NCBI RefSeq assembly: GCF_964355755.1
Contig: NC_092678.1
Coordinates: 13,486,922-13,550,921, forward strand
Reading direction: 5' to 3'
Length of the DNA stretch: 64,000 nucleotides
DNA from: Antedon mediterranea
Lineage: Eukaryota > Echinodermata > Crinoidea > Comatulida > Antedonidae
Shown piece after piece: positions 1-10,986 of the stretch. The position numbers were made by a program, and so were the translations under genes. The notes under the pieces are model-generated. The model saw only the letters and a program-made list of their open reading frames with translations. It ran no database searches and had not been told where the DNA came from. Within the stretch, counting starts at the first letter, position 1. The number at the start of each line of letters is the position of its first letter.

Positions 1-2465
1 TCTGCCCATGTTGCAAGCCGTCTAAAACGTCTTCCTTCATATGCCAATACTTTGTCGCGTAATAATGTATTAATTATACCAATTAGCATGGTATTTATTT
101 GAATAAACGCCCGGAACACCTCCCCAATAAAACATCAATTAAAATAACTATCGCCACTCCCCCCGCCCCCAACACCACCCCCATCCAAATAACATCTAAT
201 AAACGCCCATACACACAAATTGTATTATATTACACAATTATACTATTTTTAGTAGATTTCATCGGACTGTTATCTACAATTTACCAAGCATTTGTTATTA
301 TTTTTTACCACTTTTCATATCTACAATAAACACTATACGTAAAACGCTATTAATCATCTTAGTAAGACACTGTGAAACAGGTTAGTGAGTAGGTTTAGTT
401 TAACGAATATCAAAAGCATTTCAATAATGTTAACCGACCAAAATCGTCCAGGCAAGAGTGGCCTTCTAAAACGTTTTACCCAAGTCATCATTCTGAGAAC
501 CATCGTCTACACTTCCAAGAGAAGCGAGCTCACCCTCTAGTAGTTAAAAATCTCCGATGAAATCAGATTTTTTTTTAAAACCCTTTATAAAATCTTCCTA
601 AGATAGAAATATTGAACAATATCGTAATAGTGGAATCAAATGTTATCAAATCTACGTTTTGCGGTACATCTGAGATAGATGACGTAGGTATCCAAAGCGG
701 AGATTTGTCCCGAAGTTTTTCCATTGTGCTCGCCTATGTCAGAATTAACCATAATTTATATATAGATTCGACTTAATCATGTACGGTAATTTATTAATGT
801 TTATTGATGAAAATTCTTCTGTTAATTTAAACGACCTAGTGAATATTTTATTGCCAAGGAATCATTAATTATATATTGTTTGAAGGGTTGCATGGCAAAA
901 TGTAATGATTCTCACTCCTGAGGACGATCAAAGCATATTGATCGAAAAGTCGAGGAACTCTTTCAGAATTAACATACGTGGTGTACCGCAAACTTGTACA
1001 TATCAACAATCATTAATTAGTAATTATCTGTATTATTATTCTTCGCAAGGTAAGGTGAATGCAACGCATAACTAGGCATGCTTATTACAACAAGGAGGCC
1101 TAGCTACCCGACCCAGTTGATTCTACTTTTTGTTGGCTATATAAAATAACAGATATCGCTTCTTTATATCGGTAAAGATTTAAAACCCCCTCAGGAAATG
1201 GTATTTTGCTCTTGGGAATATTCCCTTGATCAAAATATCAATCCCTCAGGGATGTAGAATCTTATATTTCACCTCTAGCTAAGCAGGTAATATCTGTATA
1301 ATACTGCAGTATAAAATTGCAATTGCTTTAAACGGTTACAGTAACATACTGAATTATTGTATAAATCTACAACAGTAATACTTTAAGTGATTTACAGTAA
1401 TAATTTAATACAAAACTCAAACTTGTTTAGAGTAGGCATAATACATTAAATTAAAAATGCAAAGTGGTTAGAACTCTGTTGTTTAGTAATAGCTGCTAAA
1501 AAAAGTCTCTCTGTAAATTTACTTTCATTTTTTTTTTGTGAAGCCGAAAACAGCTGAAAATGATACGATTAATAAAATACAAATTTAAAGGGTGAATAAT
1601 GTAAACAGACTTATATTATCTTTGAATTTACTTTACTCCAAGTACATAATAAATAAATAATATATTTATACAGGATAAAACAATCAGATAACGGTGTATC
1701 TGTTTTACATTGTGGTCCTGTCTTAATAATAATATACAAAAGAGAAACTTAATTAAATATAATACATGTCAGTTTTTATGAAAAGAAATGAGATTTGTAT
1801 CTAGCCTTAAGGACGTAATTGTTGGTGCCGATTTAATATTAATTGGTAAATTGTTCCATATTTTTGCGCCTGCAACTTTAAAGGACGAATTCATTTTACT
1901 AAGGGTGTATTTAGGTATTGTACATAATGCCATACCACTTCATCATGACAATATACACAGCAATATTTATGATGTGTAACATCTAAACATTACATTTTAA
2001 TGGAATAGTCCATTTTAAAATTCTATTGCGTGATATTACAATTTAGGAAGTTTTATCAAGGCAATCTCGGACAGATCAAAGGGTATTAAATCAGTATTTG
2101 CCGGCCTCTAAACGCTTTATTCAAAAACCCTTCCCACTTTTCAATATGAATTCTCTATATAAATGTACATTAAGGTATGTATATATATAAGACACTTTTT
2201 TGGGAGACGTAACAATAAATTGAGTATAAACATCATCTCATTTTATTATATGCATTTTAATGTCAACATTGTCAAATTTAGGATTAACTGTAAACATAAT
2301 GTAATAATCAAGTTTCAGAAACAGATATTAAATAGAAAAATTAAGTGATTCTACATCAGCAGTTAATTAATTAATACTTCTAGATCGAAATTAGTTTTCA
2401 CTATAACTTGGGTTATATGCTTTAGAAAAACAGCTAGCTAGTCATTTAGTTTAAAAAAAATATAA
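1..2465. other. AT-rich noncoding DNA
   Basis: No convincing gene is seen. Open frames at 99-329, 1788-1979 and 2163-2348 are short, low in complexity and match no domain I recognise. The stretch 655-1000 carries decayed repeat sequence: a TTTGCGGTACA-like word near 660 and its inverse, GTGTACCGCAAAC, near 980-993, which match the arms of the element at 2466-2612. The TTTGAAGGGTTGCATGGC word near 880 recurs inverted near 2632-2655. It probably holds old non-LTR or Penelope-like debris. Confidence 0.6.
918..951 (+). ncRNA. hammerhead-ribozyme-like core, Penelope-type (degenerate)
   Basis: The sequence shows CTGAGGA (918-924), an arm CGATCA closing with TGATCG (25-30 and 39-44 of the line starting 901), then GAA, AAGT and C. 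This follows the hammerhead order CUGANGA, stem II, GAA, stem III, H. Penelope-like elements are known to carry such motifs with very short, often palindromic stem III. Here stem III (AAGT) is not a perfect palindrome, so activity is doubtful. Confidence 0.35.
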
Positions 2466-2612
2466 GTTTGCGGTACACCACGTATATTACGGTAGTTTTG
2501 AAAAAAACTATGCTATGCTATCGCCCTGAGGAGTGAGGACGATATTGATCAAAACGTCGAGAAACTCAAAAGTTCTTTTTCAGAAAAAATATACGTGGTG
2601 TACCGCGCAAAC
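2466..2612. repeat. 147-bp inverted-repeat element with hammerhead-like centre
   Basis: The left end GTTTGCGGTACACCACGTAT and the right end are inverted copies over about 23 bp, with a two-base (CG) difference. The interior has CTGAGGA at 2526-2532 and AAAACGTC at 2551-2558, with GATATTGATC between, the same arrangement as at 918-951 but with an extra eight bases. It could be a MITE or the terminal piece of a Penelope-like element. No target duplication was found. Confidence 0.5.
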
Positions 2613-3409
2613 TGTATATCAACATTAATTTCGCCATGCAAACCTTCAAACAATATTAAATATAAACTTGAAAGTAGAAAATCGAAATTTCAAAAATAAT
2701 AAGCAGTAAATTGGATGTGACTATTCTTCTTTGTAATAAAGATCATTACATTTTTAAAGGGTTAAAAAACGATAAACATTTTGTTTTATTAGGAAGTATT
2801 TTATGTCTAACTTACCTGCAGTAAACACAGAATATTTACATCGAGGTGATAGTGTGCGTCCGTTAATTAAAGTTCGCTATATGTGATTTGTTTCTAAATC
2901 CCGCCCGAATGTTTCACTATTTGAAAAGAATTCAGTATAACCTAAAATAAAATATAAAACAATAAAAGACATCAGTAATAATATACAATAGTTATTGGAA
3001 TTAAATTATAAACAAATCAAAATCAATAAATTAGTGATTAAATAAATTATTTTCACTATATATTCTTACCGGAAAATTCATCAGTGACAATGTCCTGATA
3101 GTAAATAACCAAACACGTCGATCATCAGTGAGAAGTTTAATGTAAATGTCTTGTAGGCCTATACATTTAAATAAGATGTATGTATACCAGTAGAAATATT
3201 AAATACGTCACTTTATATGTGCCGTCTATAATTTTCAGGCACTTATTCTCAATATACTGAAATAAGAGACATTTACGATCATATTTGGAAGAAATATGTA
3301 AAAATATTTGGGCGGTATATAATAGTGTTGCAGAAAAGTTCTTTTTTAACGGTTTTACTTTTTCGTTTTGATTATTTGCTATACTGAAGTTAGGTCCTAT
3401 CAGGCATTT
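2613..3409. other. AT-rich noncoding DNA
   Basis: No gene seen. The start shares the inverted GCCATGCAAACCTTCAAACA word with the region near 880. Confidence 0.5.
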
Positions 3410-3767
3410 GAAAATAAAAGTATCTCTTCGGAGATCCCGCCTCGTGAATAAAAATACTGAAAGATGAGGGCGTATCAATTTGATCTCTGGTGCGCGTGCG
3501 TACAACTGAGGACTAGTGCTGTTCCACCGTACCACGCCGAGAATGTTAAAGAGTCGCTATCCAATCGAGTTTGAACAATACCATGAAAGCCACAGTGGTA
3601 TAATGGTTAGGACATCTGCATATCAAGCAGGCGGTCCGAGTTCGAGTTTTCTCATTTGAAATATTGAAATATTAACCTGTATAAAGGTGAATTAATATTC
3701 ATTGCCTGATGTGTTTATATATATATACAGATTTTCTCATCTTTATCGTTTTAAATTAATTATATAT
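3410..3767 (+). mobile_element. tRNA-derived SINE-like repeat, copy S1
   Basis: This stretch matches, in opposite orientation, the repeats at 43232-43507 and 43828-44214: the GCCTCGTGAATAAAAATACTG segment, the GAGAATGTTAAAGAGTCGC segment, then a tRNA-like part from about 3589. The tRNA-like part has a D-arm-like GGTATAATGGTTAGGAC, an anticodon-arm-like ATCTGCATATCAAGCAGG and a B-box GAGTTCGAG. After the B box it diverges from the other copies and then resumes with TTTCTCATCTTTATCG near 3730. The acceptor end is lost, so it is a retroposed, decayed copy and not a tRNA gene. The 122-residue minus-strand frame at 3167-3535 lies on it and is spurious. Confidence 0.6.
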
Positions 3768-3806
3768 ACTAGATGGTACGCTCGCTTCGCTCGCGTATCA
3801 TCTAGT
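3768..3806. repeat. isolated Helentron-like terminal hairpin
   Basis: Arms ACTAGATGGTACGC and GCGTATCATCTAGT pair at 13 of 14 positions around an 11-base loop, and the right arm ends in CTAGT followed by T. The CTAGT end and flanking T are the same as the 3' ends of families A and B further along, but arm and loop sequences differ. It may be a solo end of a third related family, or a simple palindromic MITE remnant. Confidence 0.4.
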
Positions 3807-5117
3807 TCGTGCCAACAGATGGTTCTCGAATACATAATAATTTCAGCGTTAAAAAACTGGCGATTTCAAATGTACGTACAATAATACATGTCGTTTACAG
3901 GAAAGAATAAATAGACAATGATTTATGTACTCAACTAAAATTAGCACCCTGAGAATTACTTCCGAAAGAGAAAGTTGTCACAAAATGAGACCAATTGTTT
4001 AAGTCAAATTTAAACAAACTTAATTTGTGTTTTGTATGTAACATTAGGGGTGAGGGATGGGGAAGAGGATGGGTGCAAAGAGGAACAATTTTTAAATATA
4101 TTAAATATATTCTTTATCCATTTAGTAACGAAATATTAATTGTTTTCATGTTTTACAAATAATATACCACTAAACACAGTAAAACATTGCTATGTAATAC
4201 TTTGTTAAAACTATCACCGTCCTAGTCGATTGAAATAGTACAGTACATGTAACGATACATCACTACGACGTGTATGTTTATATAATGTAAAACAATTTGT
4301 GAAAACCACCTCTATTCGAGGAAAATCATAAATTCGATTTAATTGTCAATAAATATTAAATTATCTAACTTAATTAGTAGGCCTAATGGTTTTCAATTGT
4401 TTCTTAGAGCCAATTCATACTTAAGTTGGTTCTTACCCTACCCACCAAAGTTGTTCTGCGTTTAGGGGATGTGATGCACCGAGGCCTATCCTGTACTGGC
4501 TTTACAACGCTACTCATGCCAGTGAGGGAAGGGTGATGATGTGGGTGGTTTAAATGCAATAATAAAGATTTTTACATAATATACTGCGACTGAAAACGCT
4601 AGCTCATTATCCGTTTAAAAAAAATGATATCCAACCTCTACGAGCACAGATTGGAAAAAAAATGGATCACATTTCTGTTATGAGTATACAGTACTTGCCT
4701 TTACGACGCCCTGAGGAATAGACACTTGTGGAACAGAGATTGGAATGTTCCATTCATCGCAAATCAATCAGTTGTATAAACGTATATTAAATCTATCAAA
4801 ATAGTATTTTTTAAAGAAAAGCGGCCTGTCTTCAACATTATGATGCTGTACTCGAGCTGTTCAACCGGTTTTCAGCCATTAAAAACATTTATCGTAGGAG
4901 GAGGAGATAGGAAAATGCGAAGCATCCTCGTATTATTGTCTGTGGGTATTTTTCAAGATTTCCATTAGACAGTGTATACCACGATCGAAAAACACCCCTA
5001 TTTGGGGCAAATCGTTGAACCTAAATTCGTTTTAATTGTCAATAACTAATTATCTAACTCAATTTAATTAGTAAACAGGGTTACATCAGGTGGTAAAAAT
5101 CAGTACCGAGATTCTAA
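3807..5117. other. AT-rich noncoding DNA with a diverged direct repeat
   Basis: No gene seen. Two roughly 90-bp stretches near 4311-4382 and 4990-5080 are similar in direct orientation; both contain TTTAATTGTCAATAA and TTATCTAACT. The rest is not recognised. Confidence 0.5.
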
Positions 5118-5122
5118 CCAAC
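5118..5122. repeat. 5' target-site duplication of the LTR retrotransposon (CCAAC)
   Basis: CCAAC directly precedes the first base of the 5' LTR and is repeated directly after the 3' LTR at 16718-16722. Five-base duplications are usual for Ty3/gypsy integrases. Confidence 0.95.
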
Positions 5123-5266
5123 TGTCATATTATTGATGTTGTGATTCTCTGTGTTTAGAGAAGGATGCTTTAGACCAGGTCCGCCTTATTATTAGCCAAT
5201 CAAAATCGTATAATTTTCGGAGGGAAAATGTTATCCTCCTCCGAAGCCTAAAATTTGCATATCCAG

Positions 5267-5274
5267 TATAAAAG
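5267..5274 (+). promoter_or_regulatory. TATA-like box of the 5' LTR
   Basis: TATAAAAG, 145 bases into the LTR; the same word occurs at 16412-16419 in the 3' LTR. The position suits the U3 promoter of an LTR element. The transcription start is not visible from sequence alone. Confidence 0.6.
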
Positions 5275-5311
5275 TAGAATGTAATAGATATTAGAGGAGA
5301 AGAGAGAATAA

Positions 5312-5330
5312 TACCCCTTTTACACTATCA
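5312..5330 (+). repeat. Harbinger left TIR
   Basis: TACCCCTTTTACACTATCA, exact inverse of 10704-10722. Confidence 0.96.
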
Positions 5331-5570
5331 CCGCAACAGCGGTGTTACCCCGCAGTTGTTAGTACACCGGGCCGTTAAAAGCCGGTGTTGTGGTTTTTAT
5401 TGACTGGTGTAAATGGGAAAATCGAACCACCCCGGTGTGCTCTCCGCGGGGTGAAACGAAGCTGAATGTTTTCCGGTGTGCCTCTCCGGTGTAGTCAAGT
5501 CGACACCGGAGACACGAATTCGACACCGGAGACACGAAAGTGTAAACGGTTTTTGCGATCCAACACCGGG
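5331..5570. promoter_or_regulatory. Harbinger left subterminal repeats
   Basis: Several CCGGTGT/ACACCGG words and two direct copies of CGACACCGGAGACACGAA near 5501-5540, plus GTGTAAA(T/C)GG words that also occur at the other end (near 10610 and 10655). Clustered subterminal repeats are usually transposase or partner-protein binding sites; that role is inferred here. Confidence 0.55.
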
Positions 5571-5894
5571 TTGGTAAAGGTTATTGACATGAAAAGGTCA
5601 TCTTCTATCATTAAATTTGTTATATGTTTGTGCGAAAAAAATACCTGTTTCTATATTTTGAATGTTTGCATCTTAAAATAATAATTATATTGTATTTAAC
5701 ATTATTTTGTTCTTGTATATATATTTTTTGAGTATTTTATGTGTTCAAAATTCATGATGTTTGTGTGTTTTTAGAATGAAACCGCGCGAAATCACCACCA
5801 CACGCTCACTACCTCTCTGTCCTGAATACAATCCACACCATTCTCTACTGCTAGGCCTACCTCTGTCATGCAAATACAGTGAATAATCATCATT

Positions 5895-7648
5895 ATGTCT
5901 TCAAATGTTTGGACTCAAGATCAAGTTAAAATCCTCCTTACCATACGTAGTAATGAAGAAATTGTAGCAATGTTCAACGGGACAAGTAGGGATCGCCGGT
6001 GTTATGAACTGATCACTCGCAGATTAAATGTACGTTTGCCTGAGGCTAGCTAACTACTAAGGCCTAGAGTAGAGTAGTCCTAGGCCTAGCCTAGTCCTAG
6101 CTAGTAGAAACTAGGCCTAACTAAAGTTAGCCTAGGCCCTAGGGCCATGCTATTTATTGTATAAGGAGGTACAATTTTTCTTTATATTTATTTTATCTAG
6201 GCCTAGCCTAATAGGCCTAGAGATAAAATAATAAATATAAATAAAAATGTTCTTTAATACATTAAAAATTATAAAAAAATGTGACCATAAATTCTAGCCT
6301 AGCCTTAATTCATTTTTTATTGATTTTATTAGGCTAAATCAGATCATCTGTTTTTATGGTCAGATCATCTGTTTGTATTGTCAGATCATTAACAATTTGC
6401 CTAAACAGGCCTATATACCACAATTAACTAAATTTCTACAATATTTTTTTATGCCAGGAATTTGGTGTGGACAAAACGCACCAACAGGTGGTGTATAAAC
6501 TAAAGGCTCTCAAAGCACAGTTTTTTAAAGTAAATAACAAAAACAAGACTTCTGGAGAGAGGAGGAACACGTTTTATGCATATGACCTATGTCATGACAT
6601 ATGGGGCCACTCTGCACTAGCAACACCAGTCAATTTGTTCAGTTCGATTCAAAACGTTGGTAAGTTGTTGATTTCCTTTGTTGTTAAAACATTTTTCAAA
6701 ATCTTTATTACATTTATATTAAATTTTTAAATTACATTTTCATTATTAAACATTACACAAACTATGTTTTTTGAAAACTTAAATAGAATCTGTCAAAAAA
6801 TCTAATGGAGTCGGAGATGACCGCGCTAATGAAGAAGTAGTAGTTGGAGTAGGGGAACTAATGGTCGAGAACACAGATGAACCGAGGATAGAAGAGAACA
6901 GAGGAACTGGAGATGAAATAGTATTTGGAGATGAAATAGTATTTGGAGATGAAATAGTATTTGGAGATGAAATAGCAATCGGAGATAAAAGGGTAATCAG
7001 AGATGAAGCAGAAATCAATGATGAAAGAGTAATTGAAGTTGAAACAGTAGTTGCGAATGAAAGAGTAGTTGAAGGGGAAAGAGTAGTTGGAGAGGATAAA
7101 CAAATCGAGGAGGCAAACGAGCCTCAACCTCAAGGCAAGTGTAAATAATTAACAATTATTAAATATTTTAATTTTAATAATATTGTGTTGCATCAATCAC
7201 AGCATAGTTTAAACCTCAAAATATTACCGGTAGTTTTTAACATTTATTTTCACAGCACCCAAAAAAAAGCCGAAAAAAAAAAACAAATTCCAGGAGACAA
7301 ATGGAGGCAGTAACAGGGTCACTGAAAGATGTAATAAATACCCAAAATGCTCAGTTCGAAAAAGCTGAAGAACGGCGCATAGAGAGACAGGAACACTCTG
7401 ATGCAGAAATGATCAGGCAACACAATGCTAGTATCCAAAACATGATGTCTGCATTTCAAAACACGCAGATGCAGACAATGAGTATGTTGACGAATCTTCT
7501 TCAGACAAGAAATGGCCCACCACCAGATCAATATTACCACCCCCATCGAACAGTAGAACTTCATCCCCCATACCACTCTCCTGCATATAGTTCTGCCTCG
7601 TACAGCTCACCACACAACTCAAGTAGTGATAGCTACAGTCCTATCTAA
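5895..7648 (+). CDS. Harbinger partner protein, Myb/SANT-like DNA-binding
   Basis: Predicted exons 5895-6029, 6458-6659, 6787-7134 and 7256-7648. Exon 1 starts MSSNVWTQDQVKILL and ends at a GTACGT donor; exons 1-2 give a Trihelix/Myb-SANT-like domain of about 110 residues (W6, then the GERRNTFYAYDLCHDIWG part). Exon 3 is acidic and contains about four 18-bp repeats encoding GDEIVF; its end is a possible GC donor (AAG then GCAAGT at 7135). Exon 4 has a basic tract, then a QNMMSAFQNTQMQTM helix and a Pro/Tyr/Ser tail. In this superfamily the partner binds subterminal DNA and helps bring the transposase into the nucleus. The exon 3/4 junction is out of frame by one base as read, across runs of 8 and 11 A; either an indel there or a different splice site is needed. 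The gene converges on the transposase. Confidence 0.75.
6050..6240. repeat. AGGCCTAG-rich low-complexity intron segment
   Basis: The first intron of the partner gene is dense in overlapping AGGCCTAG/CTAGGCCT words. Similar clusters occur at 45429-45500 and 49395-49435. Confidence 0.5.
6912..6990 (+). repeat. 18-bp coding minisatellite
   Basis: GGAGATGAAATAGTATTT occurs three times in tandem, followed by degenerate units. The period is a multiple of three, so it keeps the frame of the partner protein's acidic linker. Confidence 0.85.
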
Positions 7649-8526
7649 AAAAATTTAGCTAAAGCTAAAATTTGTTGGTGAAACAGGTAGCATCAATTTA
7701 AAAATTGATGCTACCTGTTTCCCAAAAAAGATGTTCGTTTTACCTAAATGTTTATAGTCATATAGTTAAAATATGATACCCATTTAAAAGTAATTTTGTA
7801 CTTGAAGTATTGGTTTTGCATTTTCCAAATTTAAAAAAAAATGTTTGTTTTTACCAAAAATGTTTATGGTATATACTGTAATGCTTTTCTGGGCATAGTT
7901 TTGACCTATATGAAAATCATTTCAAATAAATGTAGATATTTAATTGATGTTATGCAGAGTTTAAACTTTTAAAATATTCCACTGGTTGGAAATGTTACCT
8001 TAGTTTTTCTTTAATTTTTACGACAATAAGTTTGTCAGTATTAACTAGCAGTTACACATGTGCATTTCTATTCCAAGACTTGCTGTGTAGATAGCATTAT
8101 TACTATTACAAATGCAAATGTGTACATACGCTACTGTATAAACTGATATGTCTTTATATTATATTGATAGTTTTTAATATATGGTAAAGTTTGAAAAGCT
8201 AATGATGTTAGCAAACTAATGTTGAGCATTAAAACAAATACTGAATAATTTATTACTGGTAATTATTTCTTTTAATATGCATACTTACTATATGTGAATA
8301 CATTGTGTTTGGGTTTTTTTTCAAAGCCTTATTATTATTTTTTGGGGAACAAAACATCTTAATTTTATACTTTTACAAGATCTAATATAACTTTTTAGTG
8401 ACAACAATAGCATCTGATTTAATCCACTATACAGGATTCAATGTTGTAAAGAAGCAGTAATGGCATCCCTGATAACTACTCCATTATCCAGCCTTCCAAC
8501 ACCATCCTGATTTTCATCTAATGGTA
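7649..8526. other. intergenic region between convergent Harbinger genes
   Basis: AT-rich, no gene seen. It must hold the 3' ends of both transcripts and contains the palindrome at 7680-7721. Confidence 0.6.
7680..7721. terminator. 42-bp palindrome between convergent genes
   Basis: A perfect 20-bp stem (GAAACAGGTAGCATCAATTT and its inverse) around two bases, 31 bases after the partner stop codon. It could act in 3'-end formation or be a tiny foldback insertion; no function is shown. Confidence 0.45.
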
Positions 8527-10524
8527 TTATAGCAGGTTGGGCTTGCATCTCTTCATTTCATCCCATTCTTCATTGTATTGTTCTTTGTGTATTTCACAGA
8601 AGTTATGCAGTAAACAGCATGCTGCAATGACTTCACTAGAGAAACCCACAGTCACGTCGTTTCTTTTCATGAGCCGTCGCCATCTGCCCTTCAGTCTTCC
8701 AAATGCGTTTTCAACAACAACTCGGGCAGAACTTAATGTTTTGTTGAAATTGCGCTGTGCTGAAGTAAGGTTTGCATTGTGTACAAATTCTTTCATCAAC
8801 CAGGGTTTTAAAGGGTATGCTGGGTCTCCAATTAGGCACACTGGTATATCAATACCATTAATAATAGCATTTTTCTGTTAAAAAATCATAGCAAAATCTG
8901 TAATAATCACTCATGCAAAATTCACAATTAAGATTAGTGGAATATCTCGATATCTTACATCTCTACTGAAAAGCAAGCCGTTATTTCTGTCTGCTAAAAT
9001 AGGCAAATCCGAGTGTGCGAAAACCCTGGCGTCGTGTGTTCTTCCAGGCCAACCAGCATATACATCAGTGAATCTAAACATTTTAAAAACAAGTTATAAT
9101 GAGTAAATAATGTCATTACAATTCTTTAAGTTTTGTTAAGGAAAGTGTAAAAACTTTTGCATTTCATATACAGTATTACAAAACTACAATTACCTGTATT
9201 TATGATCAACAACTGCCTGGAGAATAATGCTATACCATCCCTTTCTGTTGTGGTAGTCTGCTTTGTTATTTGATGGACCTATGATAGGTAGATGTGTCCC
9301 ATCTATAGCTCCAGCACATTGGGGAAATCCTTTCCTGCTAAATCCTTCGATGACACGGTCAAGTCTGTCTCCTTAGAATTTAGAATTATTAAATTAGTAA
9401 GAAAACACTGCTAATTCTATGAACAAACATAATTTCATCTCATACAACAAACTTACCTTGTGGAAGTGATATATACCGCTGAAAGAACTGATGATTTAGC
9501 AAAGCAGACACAACTTGTCTTGTCAATACACACAGTGTTGATATTGCTATGCCAAACATGTTGGCCAAAGTTCTAAAAATTAATCAAAGTAATTAATAAA
9601 TTAAAATGTATTAATTTTTATATAAATGAATAATTCGCCTTTTTATAAACCATGTTTCATTTCATTTATTTTGTCTCGCATATAACAAAAAAATAACAAA
9701 CAATAGAGAGAGACAGGATTCCCAAAAGCGAACTAAATCAAACTATCAAGTGGGTCTCAATAGCAAAACATAATCATCCAACAAAAAAATACAAAATTAC
9801 AACATTTAAAACATGTGTATCATTAGATGTTATTCAAACTAAATAGGGTCCACTAATGATATAACAAATTAATACAAACAAAAATTTTTGTTCATCTTCA
9901 GGAGTGAAGATGAACATCAATATTTTATGGCAATATTTTTAAACTAGCCCATAGGCATACCCATTTTTTTTCTATTTCCTTCAACAAAATTCATAACATA
10001 AAGATGATTTTTTTTTAATTCATATTATTTTAAGACGTTAGGCCTACATACCGATATTCTGTCGGCGTTGCCAACCACCAAATTACTATCCCAACTCTCT
10101 CTCTGTACGGAATTGCCCTGCGAAAAGTTGTATCTTGTCTCTCAACAAGAGGCCGTAGTTGTTCAGCAAGTCTATCAAATGTTGCGCGACACATTCTGAA
10201 ATGTGACCGAAATGTTTCATCGCTGTAATGTTCCACATTAGCAGCCCAAAACAGGCGACCATGGGCACGGTTTTGTACCCAGATTCTGCGATCAACAAGG
10301 TTCGCTCCAAGCGTTGCGGCTGCCAAAACTTCGACGACTAGGCCCATTTGACGTCGGTTTAGGGCTAAACGCCTTCGCCGTCTACTCCGTGAATTTGCTC
10401 TCCTTTTCCTTTGTAGATTCATTAAAAATCTAAAATTCAAGTCGTTAATTTGATATATGTATTGAAAACATAACGCTTGATAACTCAAAAGTAATGCAAG
10501 TATTACAATTTTAACCGGCTCCAT
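8527..10524 (-). CDS. Harbinger DDE transposase (HARBI1-like)
   Basis: Five exons read from splice signals: 10524-10052, 9572-9457, 9371-9194, 9073-8959 and 8874-8527. They total 1,230 nt and join without a stop into 409 residues; every junction has GT donor and AG acceptor, and phases agree. The acid residues of the DDE_Tnp_4 fold are visible: D220 in AIDGTH, D270 in GWPGRTHD, D311 in GDPAYPLKPW and E349 in VVENAFGRLKGRW. The N-terminal part is basic after a hydrophobic start (RRKRRANSRSRRRRRLALNR, residues 39-58) and then has a helix-rich region (about 90-160). Known family members cut and paste DNA at TWA sites together with the Myb-like partner. The ATG at 10524 is the first in frame. The gene looks intact and possibly active. 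Confidence 0.9.
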
Positions 10525-10559
10525 TGTTAATATTATTCCTGTCGCGCAGACAGGAGTAC

Positions 10560-10703
10560 AGTGTACTATTTTTACAAATGTTGATTGACAGCACCGGGGT
10601 GATGCTGTAGTGTAAATGGGAACAACCCGAGTTCATCTCGCAGTTTTTTCTGTTAGTGTAAACGAAAATAGCCTCCGAGTTAAACTCGGGTTACTCTCCC
10701 AGT
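10560..10703. promoter_or_regulatory. Harbinger right subterminal repeats
   Basis: Contains CACCGGGGTG, GTGTAAATGGGAAC (also at the left end near 5405) and an inverted pair around CGAGTTAAACTCGG. Probably recognition sites; it also lies upstream of the transposase start, so it may include that promoter. Inference only. Confidence 0.5.
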
Positions 10704-10722
10704 TGATAGTGTAAAAGGGGTA
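10704..10722 (-). repeat. Harbinger right TIR
   Basis: TGATAGTGTAAAAGGGGTA, exact inverse of 5312-5330, followed by the second TAA. Confidence 0.96.
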
Positions 10723-10986
10723 TAAGATCAGAGTAGATAAACGGAAAGATGATAAAGAGAATATAAGGCTTGACTGGTAGTGGTAGAAAGATGTATTTAT
10801 CGAATTACAAGGAATAAAAGTTCTAGTTGAGTTAAATATACTTTTTGCATGAGTTATCATTCAGTGACAGCTGTGTACGTCGCGTGGAAATATATACGCC
10901 TAAGAAAGCTCGGAACGACAGCTGTGTACGTCGAGTGGATATACGCCTGAGAAAGCTCGGAACCAACTAAAGATAAATTCACTACA

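Larger units (their letters stand above)
5312..10722. mobile_element. PIF/Harbinger DNA transposon, apparently complete
   Basis: 5,411 bp with perfect 19-bp terminal inverted repeats TACCCCTTTTACACTATCA and a TAA duplication (5309-5311 and 10723-10725); three-base TWA duplications are the family rule. The 3' LTR of the host element reads GAGAATAAGATCAG at the matching place (TAA at 16454-16456), the uninterrupted target. It carries the two genes typical of the superfamily, a DDE transposase on the minus strand and a Myb/SANT-like protein on the plus strand, arranged convergently. Confidence 0.96.
5123..10986 (+). repeat. 5' LTR, split by Harbinger insertion
   Basis: The LTR pieces are 5123-5311 and 10726-10986, 189 + 261 = 450 bp, the same length as the 3' LTR. 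The right-hand part has two imperfect copies of a GACAGCTGTGTACGTCG unit before the end. The transposon sits 37 bp downstream of the TATA-like box, so it probably uncouples the LTR promoter from gag. Confidence 0.95.

Noticed and set aside
99-329. 76-residue frame with a hydrophobic segment
   Set aside because: Proline/threonine-rich then low complexity, no splice context or recognisable domain.
1788-1979. 63-residue frame, possible antisense of a retrotransposon
   Set aside because: Too short and no motif seen; kept as unassigned DNA.
6779-7133. Two minus-strand frames opposite the partner-gene exon 3
   Set aside because: They are antisense readings of the 18-bp minisatellite (ISSPNT and YYFISK repeats).
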